NCBI GenBank assembly: GCA_964634385.1
Contig: CAZWIZ010000007.1
Span: 13,511-77,510, forward strand
Direction of reading: 5' to 3'
Origin: JAFGXW01 sp964634385
GTDB lineage: Bacteria; Bacillota_I; Bacilli_A; Izemoplasmatales; Izemoplasmataceae
Length of the DNA: 64,000 nucleotides
Position numbers and translations under genes: made by a program. Under the pieces are notes generated by a model. It was not told where the DNA came from, searched no databases, and worked only from the letters and a program-made list of their open reading frames with translations. Shown piece by piece: positions 45,970-53,602 of this stretch (the first letter of the stretch is position 1; the number at the start of each line of letters is the position of its first letter).

Positions 45970-46344
45970 ATGAATAATGATAGATTAAGAATATTAGAAA
46001 TGATTGAAAATAAAACAATAACAGCTTCAGAAGGTGCGGAGTTACTTAGCGCTTTAGACAAGTCTAGTGATAACGTACCAATTCCTAAAAAAGTGAAAAA
46101 CAGTTTTAAAATGTTTAAAATAAAAGTTATATCAGCTGATGGTGATAAAGTAAATGTTCAAATTCCATTAGAATTTGCGAAAGTAGCATTGAAAAATGGA
46201 AAAGGATTCATGAAAATTGATCAAATAGATGATATGGATTTAGATTTAGATTTAATTCTAGAAATGATTAATCAAGGAACAATGGGAAAAATAGTTGATA
46301 TTGAATCAGCTGATGGTGACGTAGTTGAAATAGTTATTGAATAA
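45970..46344 (+). CDS. SHOCT-like domain protein (LiaX/YvlB N-terminal type)
   Basis: This 124-aa protein begins with the helical hairpin RLRILEMIENKTITASEGAELLSAL, the motif that opens LiaX/YvlB (DUF4097) proteins of Firmicutes. The rest (KMFKIKVISADGDKVNVQIPLEFAKV and later strands) forms a small alpha-beta unit repeated in this family; the DUF4097 beta-helix is absent. AAAGGTGA precedes ATG 45970; a GTG at 45961 is inside that site. It is the last gene of the module and is followed by a terminator. Confidence 0.72.
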   Translation: MNNDRLRILEMIENKTITASEGAELLSALDKSSDNVPIPKKVKNSFKMFKIKVISADGDKVNVQIPLEFAKVALKNGKGFMKIDQIDDMDLDLDLILEMINQGTMGKIVDIESADGDVVEIVIE

Positions 46345-46356
46345 CTTCTTTCCTTT

Positions 46357-46375
46357 AGGACCTTCGGGTCCTTTT
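46357..46375 (+). terminator. TTCG-loop terminator after the stress module
   Basis: AGGACC and GGTCCT form a stem around a TTCG tetraloop, followed by TTTTG. Confidence 0.8.
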
Positions 46376-46458
46376 GTTTGTGTGTGTGGAAATTTAACTT
46401 TCAGCAGCTACTTTATTGGAGTTATCATAAAAAAGTATCTATTGGTTTTGTCATTAAA

Positions 46459-46491
46459 TCCTAATAATGTGATATAATAGTATTATTAGGA
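46459..46491 (+). promoter_or_regulatory. Inverted repeat bracketing an extended -10 box
   Basis: TCCTAATAAT (46459-46468) and ATTATTAGGA (46482-46491) are perfect 10-bp arms. Between them lies TGATATAAT (46470-46478), an extended -10 element. This is a probable operator controlling the RNA methyltransferase gene that follows. Confidence 0.6.
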
Positions 46492-46562
46492 ATAATATTT
46501 TATATATGTATGAGCATATTGCCTTATTTATTATAAAATTATTCAAGCAAAGGGTGTTTTTT

Positions 46563-47915
46563 ATGATTGAAAAGAATGAGTTTTACGAAGTAGAGTTTGT
46601 GGATATGACTCATGATGGAATGGGAGTATGCAAAATTGAGGGATATCCTGTTTTTGTATCAAATGCATTAAAAGGTGAAAAAGCTAAAATTAGAATTATT
46701 AAAGTTAATAAAAGTTTTGGGTTTGCTAGATTAGTTGAAATTCAAAGTGAATCACCTTTTAGAAAAGAACCTATATGTGATCATTTTTATGAGTGTGGTG
46801 GCTGTAATTTAATGCATATGAATTATCAAATGCAGTTAGATTTTAAGAAATATCGTACAAAAGAAACACTTAGAAAATTAGGAAAAATCGAAGCAACTGT
46901 TCATGAAACAGTTGGAATGATAAATCCATATTATTACCGTAATAAATCAGTAATACCTTTTGGTGAAGTTAATGGTAAAATGGTTTCAGGGTTATTTAAA
47001 AATAGAACTCATGAAATAATTGATATGAAGAAATGCTATATTATTCCTAAAATAACAACTGATATTGTTAAGTATTTAAAAAATATTTTTATGGAATTAA
47101 ATATTCCAGCTTATAATGAAAACTTAAGAACTGGTGTTATTAGACATGTTATTGTTAGAAATTCATACAAATATGATGATATTTCAGTTACTATTGTTAC
47201 TTTTACATCTAAATTACCTAAAAAAGAGATTATAATAAAAAAACTAGCTGCCAGATTTAAAAGAATAGTTTCTATTGTTCAAAATTATAATCCTGATAAT
47301 ACTAATATTGTATTTGGTAGAAAATCAAGAATTTTATTTGGAGAAGATTTTATTAAAGATGAAATAAATGGAGTGAAATTTAAAATATCACATCGTTCAT
47401 TTTATCAAGTTAATCCTATTCAAACAGAAGAACTATATAAAAAAGCAATTGAATATGCAGATTTATCAAGTGATGAAGTTATTATTGATGCATATTGTGG
47501 CATTGGAACTATAGGATTAAGTGTTGCTCCTTACGCAAAAACAGTTTTAGGTGTTGATATTGTAAAACAATCAATAGATGATGCTAATTCTAATGCTAAT
47601 TACAATGGCATTAAAAATACAAAATTCGTTACTGGAAAGGCTGAATCAGTTATTAAATCCTGGAAAAACTATGATGTAGATGTTTTATTTATTGATCCGC
47701 CTAGAAAAGGATGCGACAAAGAATTTTTGAAAACAATTGCTGAAATGAAAATCCCGAAAATTGTTTACATTTCATGTAATGTTTCAACATTAGCTCGTGA
47801 TTTAAACTTCTTACAGGCACATAATTACGATGTTGTAGAAGTTACACCATATGATATGTTTCCGCAAACAAGTCATATTGAAACAGTTACTAAATTGAGA
47901 TTAAGCAAATATTAA
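46563..47915 (+). CDS. TrmA/RlmCD family RNA (uracil-5-)-methyltransferase, copy 1
   Basis: This 450-aa enzyme has an N-terminal TRAM domain (about 1-60), a 4Fe-4S cluster site (CDHFYECGGCNLMH), and a SAM domain with DAYCGIGTIGLSVA, DPPRKGCD and the catalytic cysteine in YISCNVSTLARDL. It belongs to the 23S rRNA m5U methyltransferases (RlmD/RlmCD type) that modify U1939 and/or U747. ATG 46563 follows AAAGGGTG; upstream frame lacks a ribosome binding site. A second family member lies 270 bases downstream, so the two may each modify one site. Confidence 0.87.
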   Translation: MIEKNEFYEVEFVDMTHDGMGVCKIEGYPVFVSNALKGEKAKIRIIKVNKSFGFARLVEIQSESPFRKEPICDHFYECGGCNLMHMNYQMQLDFKKYRTKETLRKLGKIEATVHETVGMINPYYYRNKSVIPFGEVNGKMVSGLFKNRTHEIIDMKKCYIIPKITTDIVKYLKNIFMELNIPAYNENLRTGVIRHVIVRNSYKYDDISVTIVTFTSKLPKKEIIIKKLAARFKRIVSIVQNYNPDNTNIVFGRKSRILFGEDFIKDEINGVKFKISHRSFYQVNPIQTEELYKKAIEYADLSSDEVIIDAYCGIGTIGLSVAPYAKTVLGVDIVKQSIDDANSNANYNGIKNTKFVTGKAESVIKSWKNYDVDVLFIDPPRKGCDKEFLKTIAEMKIPKIVYISCNVSTLARDLNFLQAHNYDVVEVTPYDMFPQTSHIETVTKLRLSKY

Positions 47916-48040
47916 ACTATACTAAAAAGATAGTAAAGGTAGTGACAAGATGAATCTTGCTAATATCAATGGACAAATGTTTCTAATTGCACATATTAAT
48001 AATAGTTATATTGACAATTTTTTAATTATTGATGGAGTAA

Positions 48041-48066
48041 AAAAACCGAGATATTCTCGGTTTTTC
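48041..48066 (+). terminator. Terminator between the two RNA methyltransferase genes
   Basis: AAAAACCGAGA (48041-48051) and TCTCGGTTTTT (48055-48065) form an 11-bp stem with loop TAT. It lies in the 269-base gap between the genes, within the last codons of a short open frame (47950-48069). The rest of the gap is AT-rich with TATAAT near 48160 as likely promoter for the next gene. Confidence 0.85.
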
Positions 48067-48184
48067 TAGCGGTATTAGTAACATGGATATTTTAACTAAA
48101 AAAAGATTATTAAATAGTAAATTAAGTATAATGTTAATAAGAAATATAATTAATATGATATAATATGTTGAAAGTTGGTGTAGT

Positions 48185-49555
48185 ATGGAAATGGAACCGT
48201 TATTAAAAGTAAATCAGGAAGTATTAGTAACAATTAAACGTTTAGGAATCAATGGAGAAGGTATTGGCTTTTATAAAAGACAAGCTGTTTTTGTTGATGG
48301 TGTGTTTCCACCTGAACAAGTTGTTGTAAAAATAACTGAGGTACAAAAATCATATACAAAAGCAGAAGTAGTTAGAATCAAGGTTAAAGCAGCTAAAAGA
48401 GTTAAACCTTTTTGTAGACATTATGCTGAATGTGGAGGATGTCAAATTCAACATATTGATTATGATGAACAGTTAGCTCTTAAAGAGGAAATGTTAATTC
48501 AAGCATTTGATCGTTATACTAACTTAGATGTAAATATAATTAAATTTAATAGTATGATTGGAATGAATAATACTAAACATTATCGATATAAGGCTCAAAT
48601 GCCTGTGAAAAACACTGAATATGGGATGACTACAGGATTATATAAAAAAGAATCAAATGAATTAGTTCCTATAATTGATTGTCCAATTCAAAATGAAAGT
48701 ATTAATCGTGTTAATCAAAAAGTTTTAGAAATATGTGATAAATATGAAATATATGCGTTTGATCCTTTAACTATGAGAGGATTAGTTCGATATATCGTTG
48801 TTAGAACATCTAATTTTAATGATGAAGTACAAGTTACTTTAGTAATAACTATCTTTAATAAAGCATTAAAAGATGCAGCTAAAGAAATTATTAAAATACC
48901 TGGAGTAGTAAGTGTAGGGATATCAAAAAATAGAGATGTGAAAAATATTGAGATATTTGGAAATGAAGTTGAAATATTAGAAGGTAAAGATTCAATAACA
49001 GAGGGAATTAGTGATATAAGATATCATTTGAAACCAAAATCATTCTATCAATTAAATCCCCAACAAGCTATTAAATTATATTCAGAAGTGAAAAAACATT
49101 TAGATTTTTCTATAGATAAAGTAATAGTAGATGCATATAGTGGTTCTGGAGCAATAAGCATGTATTTAGCACCTTTTGCTAAGAAAATTGTTGGTATAGA
49201 TATTTCAAAAGAATCAACATATAGCGCAAGACATAACATGAAAATAAATAAATTTGATAATTTAACATTTGAATTAGGAGAAGTGAAAGATGTACTGGCT
49301 TCATATTATAATAAGGGATTTAATCCAGATGTAATTATTTTTGATCCACCAAGATCAGGATTAGATGTAAAAACTTTAGATTTATTAGTTAGAAAAGTCG
49401 TAAAGAAGATTATTTACATTTCTTGTAATCCAAGTACATTAGCGAAAAATATAAAAATATTATCAAAAAAATATAATATTCAATCAGTTACACCATTAGA
49501 TATGTTTCCGCATACATCTCATATTGAGAGTATCACAGTTTTGACAAAAAAATAG
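48185..49555 (+). CDS. TrmA/RlmCD family RNA (uracil-5-)-methyltransferase, copy 2
   Basis: This 456-aa paralogue shares the layout of copy 1: TRAM domain (about 5-65), cluster site CRHYAECGGCQIQHIDY, SAM motif VDAYSGSGAISMYLA, DPPRSGLD and catalytic YISCNPSTLAKNI. The copies are clearly diverged, including GIGTIG against GSGAIS in the SAM loop. Bacillus also has two family members (YefA/RlmCD and YfjO). With TrmFO also present in the window, tRNA m5U54 is covered, so both should act on rRNA. A perfect 15-bp terminator follows. Confidence 0.87.
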   Translation: MEMEPLLKVNQEVLVTIKRLGINGEGIGFYKRQAVFVDGVFPPEQVVVKITEVQKSYTKAEVVRIKVKAAKRVKPFCRHYAECGGCQIQHIDYDEQLALKEEMLIQAFDRYTNLDVNIIKFNSMIGMNNTKHYRYKAQMPVKNTEYGMTTGLYKKESNELVPIIDCPIQNESINRVNQKVLEICDKYEIYAFDPLTMRGLVRYIVVRTSNFNDEVQVTLVITIFNKALKDAAKEIIKIPGVVSVGISKNRDVKNIEIFGNEVEILEGKDSITEGISDIRYHLKPKSFYQLNPQQAIKLYSEVKKHLDFSIDKVIVDAYSGSGAISMYLAPFAKKIVGIDISKESTYSARHNMKINKFDNLTFELGEVKDVLASYYNKGFNPDVIIFDPPRSGLDVKTLDLLVRKVVKKIIYISCNPSTLAKNIKILSKKYNIQSVTPLDMFPHTSHIESITVLTKK

Positions 49556-49560
49556 TAATT

Positions 49561-49597
49561 AAAGGTGGCTTTACCATTTGGTAAAGCCACCTTTAAT
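49561..49597 (+). terminator. 15-bp hairpin terminator
   Basis: Perfect arms 49561-49575 and 49580-49594 with loop ATTT, closed by GGTGGC pairs, followed by TTAATT. The T-run is weak but the A-run upstream of the left arm is also weak, so the direction is plus. Confidence 0.75.
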
Positions 49598-49658
49598 TAT
49601 CAAAAATATAAGAATAATCATCTTGAATTATTGAAATATTTATGGTAATATTGGCATA

Positions 49659-49687
49659 TATTATATATCGTGTAACGATATATAATA
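49659..49687 (+). promoter_or_regulatory. 13-bp perfect inverted repeat before PadR gene
   Basis: TATTATATATCGT (49659-49671) and ACGATATATAATA (49675-49687) are perfectly complementary around GTA. The right arm holds TATAAT (49681-49686). It lies 23 bases before the PadR ATG and is very likely its own operator. Confidence 0.75.
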
Positions 49688-49710
49688 AGCCGATATATGG
49701 AGATGACATT

Positions 49711-50046
49711 ATGAATAAAAGAATACTAAAGGTTTCACCATTAACAGAATCTTCGTTCTATATTTTATTATCGTTACAAAATCCGCTTCATGGCTATGGA
49801 ATAATAAAAAAAGTAGAAAGACTTACTAACAACAGATTAAAACTCGCAGCAGGGACAGTATACGGTGCAATTAATACATTACTGAAGAATAAGTTGATTG
49901 AGTTAACTGATGAAAGAAATGGAATTAGAGGAAAGAAATATTATCGAGCAACAGTATTGGGAAAAAAAAGAATATATCATGAAATAGATCGATTACGTGA
50001 AATGATAAATAACGGTATTAACGAAATTGGCGATTATTATGAATAA
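49711..50046 (+). CDS. PadR family transcriptional regulator
   Basis: This 111-aa winged-helix protein has the PadR features LTESSFYILLSLQNPLHGYGIIKKV, LAAGTVYGAINTLLKNKLIEL and the wing GIRGKKYYRATVLGKKRI. ATG 49711 is chosen because GGAGATGA lies 8 bases upstream; the longer frame runs through the operator palindrome. No exporter or partner gene follows in the same direction: the next gene is a TetR regulator after a 298-base gap, so its target is not evident. Confidence 0.85.
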   Translation: MNKRILKVSPLTESSFYILLSLQNPLHGYGIIKKVERLTNNRLKLAAGTVYGAINTLLKNKLIELTDERNGIRGKKYYRATVLGKKRIYHEIDRLREMINNGINEIGDYYE

Positions 50047-50202
50047 CATCGTAATAATTTTTAACAAAACTGTGAAATATTAATACAAAAAATATATTAT
50101 ACAGGTAAATACCAATCATGATTTAAGAATTATGCTAATTTTTTGTTAAATTTTTTTAATGTAATTATTCTGTAATTATTGTTATGAGGTCGTCTATACT
50201 AG

Positions 50203-50224
50203 TTATCCACATTGGTTATCCACA
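50203..50224 (+). promoter_or_regulatory. Two perfect DnaA boxes in direct repeat
   Basis: TTATCCACA occurs at 50203-50211 and 50216-50224, identical, same orientation, 13 bases apart. The surrounding 298-base intergenic region (50047-50344) is very AT-rich with several T-runs and otherwise only the promoter at 50286-50314. Confidence 0.8.
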
Positions 50225-50285
50225 CTCTAATTTGACTTGAAATGTTCTATGAAGGATGATTAGTTGTTTCACTATTTCAATTCAA

Positions 50286-50314
50286 TTGACAATTGATTAT
50301 AACTCCATTATAAT
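50286..50314 (+). promoter_or_regulatory. Consensus sigma-70 promoter of TetR gene
   Basis: TTGACA (50286-50291), 17-bp spacer and TATAAT (50309-50314) match the consensus exactly. The palindrome CTATATAG follows at 50317-50324 as a possible operator. Confidence 0.9.
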
Positions 50315-50344
50315 AACTATATAGTCAGTGAGTAGGTGGTCATT

Positions 50345-50920
50345 ATGGGAATTAGAAGCGAGTCAAAGAAGAATACAAGGAATCTCTTATTAGAAAAAAC
50401 GGCTTTATTACTTAATAATAAGGGATTTTTAATGGTGTCGTCTAAGGATATTTCTAGGGAATGCAATCTTTCTCAAGGAACACTTTTCCTTCATTTTAAA
50501 ACAAAAGAAAATCTCTTGAATACAATCATTAATGGCAATATCAATCATTTCGTTAAAGAGCTTAAAAAAAGGTGTAATGTTAATGATAATAGAGAATCAT
50601 TTTTAAGGAGCTTTATTGATGTTGTAATTGATAATGAATCATTTCTTTCTAGAGCTTGTAAAGATCTATCATATTTGAATGATGATTTGAGAAAAAACTT
50701 ATTAAATTTGGAAATTCTAATTAAAAACTTATTTTTTGATAATCTAAGATTAAATCCTGGAATTAAATTAAGTATAGTAGATACATTTATTTCTATTGAT
50801 GCATTTATTGCTCAAATTCAAAAGAATCTTTTAGAAAAAGAAGTTTATTCAGAGTTCAATAGTATAATTCGTCAGAGAAGAGGAAAAATTTTTAAATTAT
50901 ATAGAACTCTTTTCCTATAA
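50345..50920 (+). CDS. TetR/AcrR family regulator
   Basis: This 191-aa protein has an N-terminal TetR helix-turn-helix (MVSSKDISRECNLSQGTLFLHFKTKENLLNTI) and a helical effector domain. ATG 50345 follows AGGTGGT. It is transcribed from a consensus promoter, and the DnaA box pair lies 60 bases upstream of that promoter. The potassium channel gene follows after 130 bases with its own promoter, so the target is not evident. The TLFLHF motif replaces the common TLYxYF. Confidence 0.85.
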   Translation: MGIRSESKKNTRNLLLEKTALLLNNKGFLMVSSKDISRECNLSQGTLFLHFKTKENLLNTIINGNINHFVKELKKRCNVNDNRESFLRSFIDVVIDNESFLSRACKDLSYLNDDLRKNLLNLEILIKNLFFDNLRLNPGIKLSIVDTFISIDAFIAQIQKNLLEKEVYSEFNSIIRQRRGKIFKLYRTLFL

Positions 50921-50992
50921 CTTATAATTTTTGTATTTTCATTTCATTTTGAAAATAAAATTTTCATAAATATGTTTATGAGATACGATTTT

Positions 50993-51021
50993 TTTGCAAT
51001 TATTTTGGATTATGCTATAAT
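50993..51021 (+). promoter_or_regulatory. Promoter of the KtrB-like gene
   Basis: TTTGCA (50993-50998), 17-bp spacer and TATAAT (51016-51021) precede the ATG by 30 bases. Confidence 0.75.
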
Positions 51022-51050
51022 AAATGAGATTTTAAAAGGTTGTGATTAAA

Positions 51051-52409
51051 ATGAAGAAATTTAAGAAATTATTTTTTGGAACATACATTAAAGGGTTTGT
51101 AGTATCGTATTTCTTGTTTTTAATGACAGGGGCTATCTTACTTAAGTTACCTATATCAATACAAGCAGGACAATCATTAAGCTGGATTGACGCCATTTTT
51201 GTTAGTGTAAGTGGAATGAGTACGACTGGACTTACAACTGTTGTTGTAAAAGACGTTTTCACTATTTTTGGACAAACAGTATTAGCTTTTATTTTACAAT
51301 TCGGTGGGATAGGGCTTATTATGTTCGTGTCAATATTTTGGCTTCTTGGACGTAAAAAAATTAGTTTTAGAGAACGTACTATGATTATGACTGATCAAAA
51401 TCAGATTGGTAGGTCAGGTATTGTTAGATTCATTAAAAATGTTTTAATAATGATTGTATCTATTGAAATTATTGGATTCTTAATAATGGCAAGTCATTTA
51501 TATTTTTCCGGATATTTTGATTTAGGCTCTTCTTTATTTCAAGCGTTCTTTTTAACGATATCAATGTTTACTAATGCAGGGTTTGATATTTCCCCAGGTG
51601 GAGATAGTTTATTCATGTACAATAAAGATTATTTTATGCAGTCTTTAGCAATGTCATTAATGGTTTTAGGAGCAATTGGATTTTGGCCGTTAGCAGAGCT
51701 CAAAGAATGGATTGAATCTAAATTTAGAAAAGTAAAATTTGAATTTTCATTATTTACTAAAATATTAGTTAGTATGCATATAGGATTATGGATTGTAGGT
51801 GCAGTGATAGTATTCATTGTAGAATATAATGGATATTTTGCAGATAAGGGTATTATTGAAAGTATTTACTATTCATTATTTATGTCTTTAACTACACGTA
51901 ATGCAGGATTTGCAACTTTAAGTATGACAAACATGAGTCAAACAATTCAAATATTTTTTGGAATTCTAATGTTTATTGGATCAAGTCCTAATAGTGCAGG
52001 TGGTGGAATTAGAACAACAACATTTTTATTAACTATATTAGGTATATTTTCATTTTCTAGAGGAAAAAAACAAGTTATTATCGGAAAAAGATCAGTTAAG
52101 TCAGATACTGTTTATAAGTCAATGATGGTGCTGATTTCAGCAGCAATACTCATTTTAACTGGAGCACTTATAATGTCATATACTGAACCATTTGAGTTTA
52201 AAGAAATATTTTTTGAATTAAGTAGTGCATTTGGTACTACCGGGCTCAGTTTAGGGATTACCAGCGCTTTATCTTCTGTAGGTAAAGTAGTGCTTATCTT
52301 CACAATGTTTATTGGTAGAATTGGTATTCTAGCTTTGCTTCTAATATTTAGAGGAAATAAAGTAGGTTCCAATATTAAATATCCTGAAATTGATATGATA
52401 GTAGGATAA
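51051..52409 (+). CDS. ktrB: Potassium uptake membrane protein, KtrB/TrkH family
   Basis: This 452-aa K+ channel-like transporter has four M1-P-M2 repeats. The four filter regions are visible: GMSTTGLTTV, TNAGFDIS, TRNAGFATLS and AFGTTGLSLG. Its length fits KtrB (about 450 aa) better than TrkH (about 480). KtrB needs the cytosolic gating ring KtrA, which is not in the window. ATG 51051 follows AAAAGG; a GTG at 51042 is an alternative without good spacing. Ends in a strong terminator. Confidence 0.9.
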   Translation: MKKFKKLFFGTYIKGFVVSYFLFLMTGAILLKLPISIQAGQSLSWIDAIFVSVSGMSTTGLTTVVVKDVFTIFGQTVLAFILQFGGIGLIMFVSIFWLLGRKKISFRERTMIMTDQNQIGRSGIVRFIKNVLIMIVSIEIIGFLIMASHLYFSGYFDLGSSLFQAFFLTISMFTNAGFDISPGGDSLFMYNKDYFMQSLAMSLMVLGAIGFWPLAELKEWIESKFRKVKFEFSLFTKILVSMHIGLWIVGAVIVFIVEYNGYFADKGIIESIYYSLFMSLTTRNAGFATLSMTNMSQTIQIFFGILMFIGSSPNSAGGGIRTTTFLLTILGIFSFSRGKKQVIIGKRSVKSDTVYKSMMVLISAAILILTGALIMSYTEPFEFKEIFFELSSAFGTTGLSLGITSALSSVGKVVLIFTMFIGRIGILALLLIFRGNKVGSNIKYPEIDMIVG

Positions 52410-52439
52410 GAGTGAGAATTTTTCTCACTCTTATTTTTA
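52406..52439 (+). terminator. Terminator after ktrB
   Basis: A 13-bp perfect stem (52406-52418 and 52422-52434) with loop TTT and a T-run covers the ktrB stop. Confidence 0.88.
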
Positions 52440-52453
52440 AAAAATGTTAATAA

Positions 52454-52510
52454 AAAACTGCATCTCCACCTTTCTCATAGTAATTTACGAGAAAGGTGGA
52501 GGTGCAGTTT
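52454..52510 (-). terminator. Long hairpin terminator after the LacI gene
   Basis: Arms 52454-52476 and 52488-52510 pair over 23 bases with one G-U position. On the minus strand the hairpin ends in a T-run, so it serves the LacI gene. Confidence 0.82.
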
Positions 52511-52520
52511 TAGATATTCT

Positions 52521-53489
52521 TTACTTAGTCGATTCTCTTTCTATTAAATATACAGGTAATATAGAATGGATATCCTTAATTTTTTTCTTGTTAATCATCA
52601 TAATAAGTTTATCTATAGCGGATATCCCAATATCTACAATTGGCTGAACTATCGTTGTTAAACCAGGATTAAGAACTTCACAAAGTTCAATATTATCAAA
52701 TCCAATTACTTGAACATCTTTTGGGACTTCATAACCTAGTTTCTTTAAAACACTAATAACATAAATAGCGATAATATCACTACTACAGAAAATTCCATCA
52801 ACATTAGGATGTTTTTTAATAAACATTTCAATATCTTTTAAATCGGGAGTTTTAAAATCTAAATCAAAACTATTTACCTCAATATTATTTTCGTCCATCA
52901 CTTGATAGAAACCTCTTGAGCGGTCTACAACAGTAATTAAAACACTGGGACCTCTAAAGTGAATTATATTTTTAGCACCTGCAGAAACAAGCTTTTCCGC
53001 AGCTAATTTACCACCAAGAATATTATCGCTTGTAATTGATGGGATTGATTTATCAATAATATGATCAATAGTTAGTATTGGTATTTTTAAATCAAGGTAT
53101 GATTTAATGCATTCAGTATTTGCTACTAATATAAGACCATCAATATTATATTGATTAAAGACGTTTATATATTTTTTTTCTAACACGATATCATCTTTGG
53201 AATTAAAAATCATCAATTTATAACCTCTACGAGTAATTGAATCCTCTAAAGATTCAATTAGCTCAGCAAAAAAGTAAGTCGAAATATGAGGAACTATAAG
53301 ACCTATAATATTTGATTTTTTACGGAATAATGATCTAGCTAATTCATTTGGTATGTAATGTAAATCATCAATAACATCTTGAACAATTTTTCTTGTTTCA
53401 ATATTTACATATCCGGTATTATTAATTACACGTGATACAGTTGCAACGCTTACATTAGCTTTTTTAGCTACATCTTTAATTGTCGGCAT
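52521..53489 (-). CDS. LacI family transcriptional regulator
   Basis: This 322-aa repressor has the LacI HTH (TIKDVAKKANVSVATVSRVIN), the hinge helix YIPNELARSL and a periplasmic-binding-protein-like sensor (GLIVPHISTYFFAEL, IDGLILVA, GGKLAAEKLVSAGA, DVQVIGFDN). ATG 53489 is used; a GTG at 53498 lies too close to AAAGGA. It is divergent from the GH13 enzyme gene, with 113 bases between, and probably represses it in response to a sugar. Confidence 0.9.
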   Translation of the reverse strand: MPTIKDVAKKANVSVATVSRVINNTGYVNIETRKIVQDVIDDLHYIPNELARSLFRKKSNIIGLIVPHISTYFFAELIESLEDSITRRGYKLMIFNSKDDIVLEKKYINVFNQYNIDGLILVANTECIKSYLDLKIPILTIDHIIDKSIPSITSDNILGGKLAAEKLVSAGAKNIIHFRGPSVLITVVDRSRGFYQVMDENNIEVNSFDLDFKTPDLKDIEMFIKKHPNVDGIFCSSDIIAIYVISVLKKLGYEVPKDVQVIGFDNIELCEVLNPGLTTIVQPIVDIGISAIDKLIMMINKKKIKDIHSILPVYLIERESTK

Positions 53490-53602
53490 ATCTATCACAT
53501 CCTTTTATGTAATTCAATTATACAATATATATTCTAAAATCGTCATAAAAGTTTTTAAAAAGGGCTAAAAATGTTATAATATTTGTGATTGGAGTGATAT
53601 TT

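Noticed and set aside
50047..50344. Chromosome origin at the DnaA box pair
   Set aside because: Only two boxes are present, and dnaA, dnaN, rpmH or gidA/gidB genes are not nearby, so a full oriC is not supported.
52444..52647. Plus-strand frame of 67 residues across the ktrB/LacI junction
   Set aside because: It covers the LacI terminator hairpin and the antisense of the LacI C-terminus; no ribosome binding site.
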